Positions 63,131 to 64,000 of a stretch of 64,000 nucleotides of DNA are shown here, in pieces. Made by a program: the position numbers and the translations under genes. How positions within the stretch are numbered: the first letter of the stretch is position 1; the number at the start of each line of letters is the position of its first letter. Source of the stretch: Salinibacterium amurskyense. GTDB taxonomy: Bacteria > Actinomycetota > Actinomycetes > Actinomycetales > Microbacteriaceae. Under the pieces are notes generated by a model. The model saw only the letters and a program-made list of their open reading frames with translations. It was not told the DNA's origin and searched no databases. Location: assembly GCF_002797685.1 (NCBI RefSeq), contig NZ_PGFH01000002.1:186001-250000 (forward strand), given 5' to 3'.

Positions 63131-64000
63131 CTACTTCTTCTTGTTGCGCTTCATCATTCGAGAGAAGGTGCGCTTGAACTTCTTTTCATTGGCTCGGTCG
63201 CGCTCGCGGGCGTCGTCATCCGTCACTGTTGCTGTCGTCGGCTGAGATGACCGGGCGGAATCGCGCTGCGGTCGCCCGTTGGCTTTTTGCGCCTTGTTCG
63301 CCTTCGCATCTTCGGTGGCTTTCGTCGGTGTGACCGCACGCGGAGCATCTTCATCACGCTGAGCACCGCTGATGTCGAGATCCGCATCATCGGCAGCCAC
63401 GGCGATCCAAGCAGCGCCAATCAGGATGATCTGGCAGATGAAGTTGAACCAAATCAGCAGACCGATGATGACCGCGAAGGACGCGAGGAGAGGGTTGCGG
63501 GTTGCGCCTTCAAGCAAGAAGCCACCACCGAACTTGAGCGCACCCAGGGCGACGGCGGCGATGATGGTGCCCTGAGCGAGCATCCGGAACGGAATCTTGA
63601 TGCCAGAAACGACGCGGTAGAAGATTCCTAGCGTTGCGGTGTCGAGAATCAGCACGATGACGAGGGCAACACCGCGCGTGGCGATCACTCCGGCGGTTGA
63701 GTTTTCATTGATCGACACGAGGCCGAGAATCCAGTTGAGCGCGGCGGAGCTGAGCACCGAGACGCCCGCCGAAACGAGCACAGCAAGACCGAAACCGATT
63801 GCAAGCCCGGCATCCTTGAGCTTCAGGATGAGAAAGTTTGTTTCGGAGCTTTCCAGCCCAAACATCGAGCGCACAGCGTCGCGGCCCGACGCAATCCAGC
63901 CCAGCGCCGTGAAAGCCAAACCGAAGGCAGCGATGACACCGGTGATACCAAGAATGCTGGTATCGGCGAGGGTCTCGCGGCTAATTGCCCCGTTGCCGCT
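63131..64000 (-). CDS. YihY/BrkB-family membrane protein (partial, 5' end outside window)
   Basis: The frame is open to the window edge, so only the last 289 residues are seen. There are about four to five hydrophobic segments, with the characteristic SFAVIIGLLIWFNFICQIILIGAAWIAVA near the end, typical of YihY/BrkB (formerly ribonuclease BN). The cytoplasmic tail of about 70 residues is highly charged and Lys/Arg-rich (FKRTFSRMMKRNKKK). The function is not established. It ends about 70 bp upstream of xth on the same strand. Confidence 0.88.
   Translation of the reverse strand, partial: SGNGAISRETLADTSILGITGVIAAFGLAFTALGWIASGRDAVRSMFGLESSETNFLILKLKDAGLAIGFGLAVLVSAGVSVLSSAALNWILGLVSINENSTAGVIATRGVALVIVLILDTATLGIFYRVVSGIKIPFRMLAQGTIIAAVALGALKFGGGFLLEGATRNPLLASFAVIIGLLIWFNFICQIILIGAAWIAVAADDADLDISGAQRDEDAPRAVTPTKATEDAKANKAQKANGRPQRDSARSSQPTTATVTDDDARERDRANEKKFKRTFSRMMKRNKKK

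Overview
The window is 64 kb of high-GC actinobacterial chromosome. Gene content points to Microbacteriaceae, of the Salinibacterium or Rhodoglobus kind. Supporting signs are GTG and TTG starts, many leaderless promoters, tandem DUF202 genes, a Tad pilus locus with DUF4244, the topA-tmk-holB block, and a dense sprinkling of GGATGC/GCATCC hexamers. This placement is inference from gene content. No rRNA, insertion sequence, prophage or CRISPR was seen.

Layout. 1-5 kb: the tail of an SGNH-type acyltransferase and a large wall-anchored protein with ten TIG/IPT repeats on an exact 249-bp period. 5-13.5 kb: dnaX-recR, lysC-asd, two tandem SGNH lipoproteins and mqo. 13.5-17.3 kb: an overlapping histidine kinase, degenerate kinase-like partner, response regulator and thymidine kinase set. 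17.4-19.9 kb (minus): a polar amino-acid ABC importer. 20-23.4 kb (minus): an archaeal-type adenosylhomocysteinase homologue, an amidohydrolase and a DUF985 cupin. tRNA-Pro(CGG) follows. 23.6-29.3 kb: metallophosphoesterase and ponA (minus), then DUF4177, RidA and a MurE-like ligase (plus). 29.4-32.6 kb: acs and an ohrR-ohr peroxide pair. 32.7-36 kb: a compact Tad/Flp locus. 36-43.9 kb: topA, tmk, holB and two exported alpha/beta hydrolases, then tRNA-Thr(CGT). 44-49 kb: a CAP-domain protein, a PBP4-like protein with degenerate catalytic motifs, pncA, a one-TM protein and a TrmH-type methyltransferase. 49-52 kb (minus): an ABC exporter and two DUF202 proteins. 52.1-55.4 kb: six small genes that look like an orphan immunity array. 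55.4-59.2 kb (minus): ribDEBAH under an FMN riboswitch. 59.2-64 kb (minus): HAD phosphatase, two GNATs, trpS, xth and a YihY-family membrane protein cut by the window end.

Most of the window is housekeeping. The more unusual parts are the toxin-less immunity array, the AhcY/amidohydrolase/cupin operon, the TIG repeat gene with higher-order periodicity, the motif-degenerate PBP4 homologue, the kinase/pseudo-kinase/regulator cassette with iterated GTACCCCG boxes upstream, and a recurrent leaderless promoter geometry: a TAnnnT -10 hexamer exactly 6 nt before the start codon at about nine genes on both strands.
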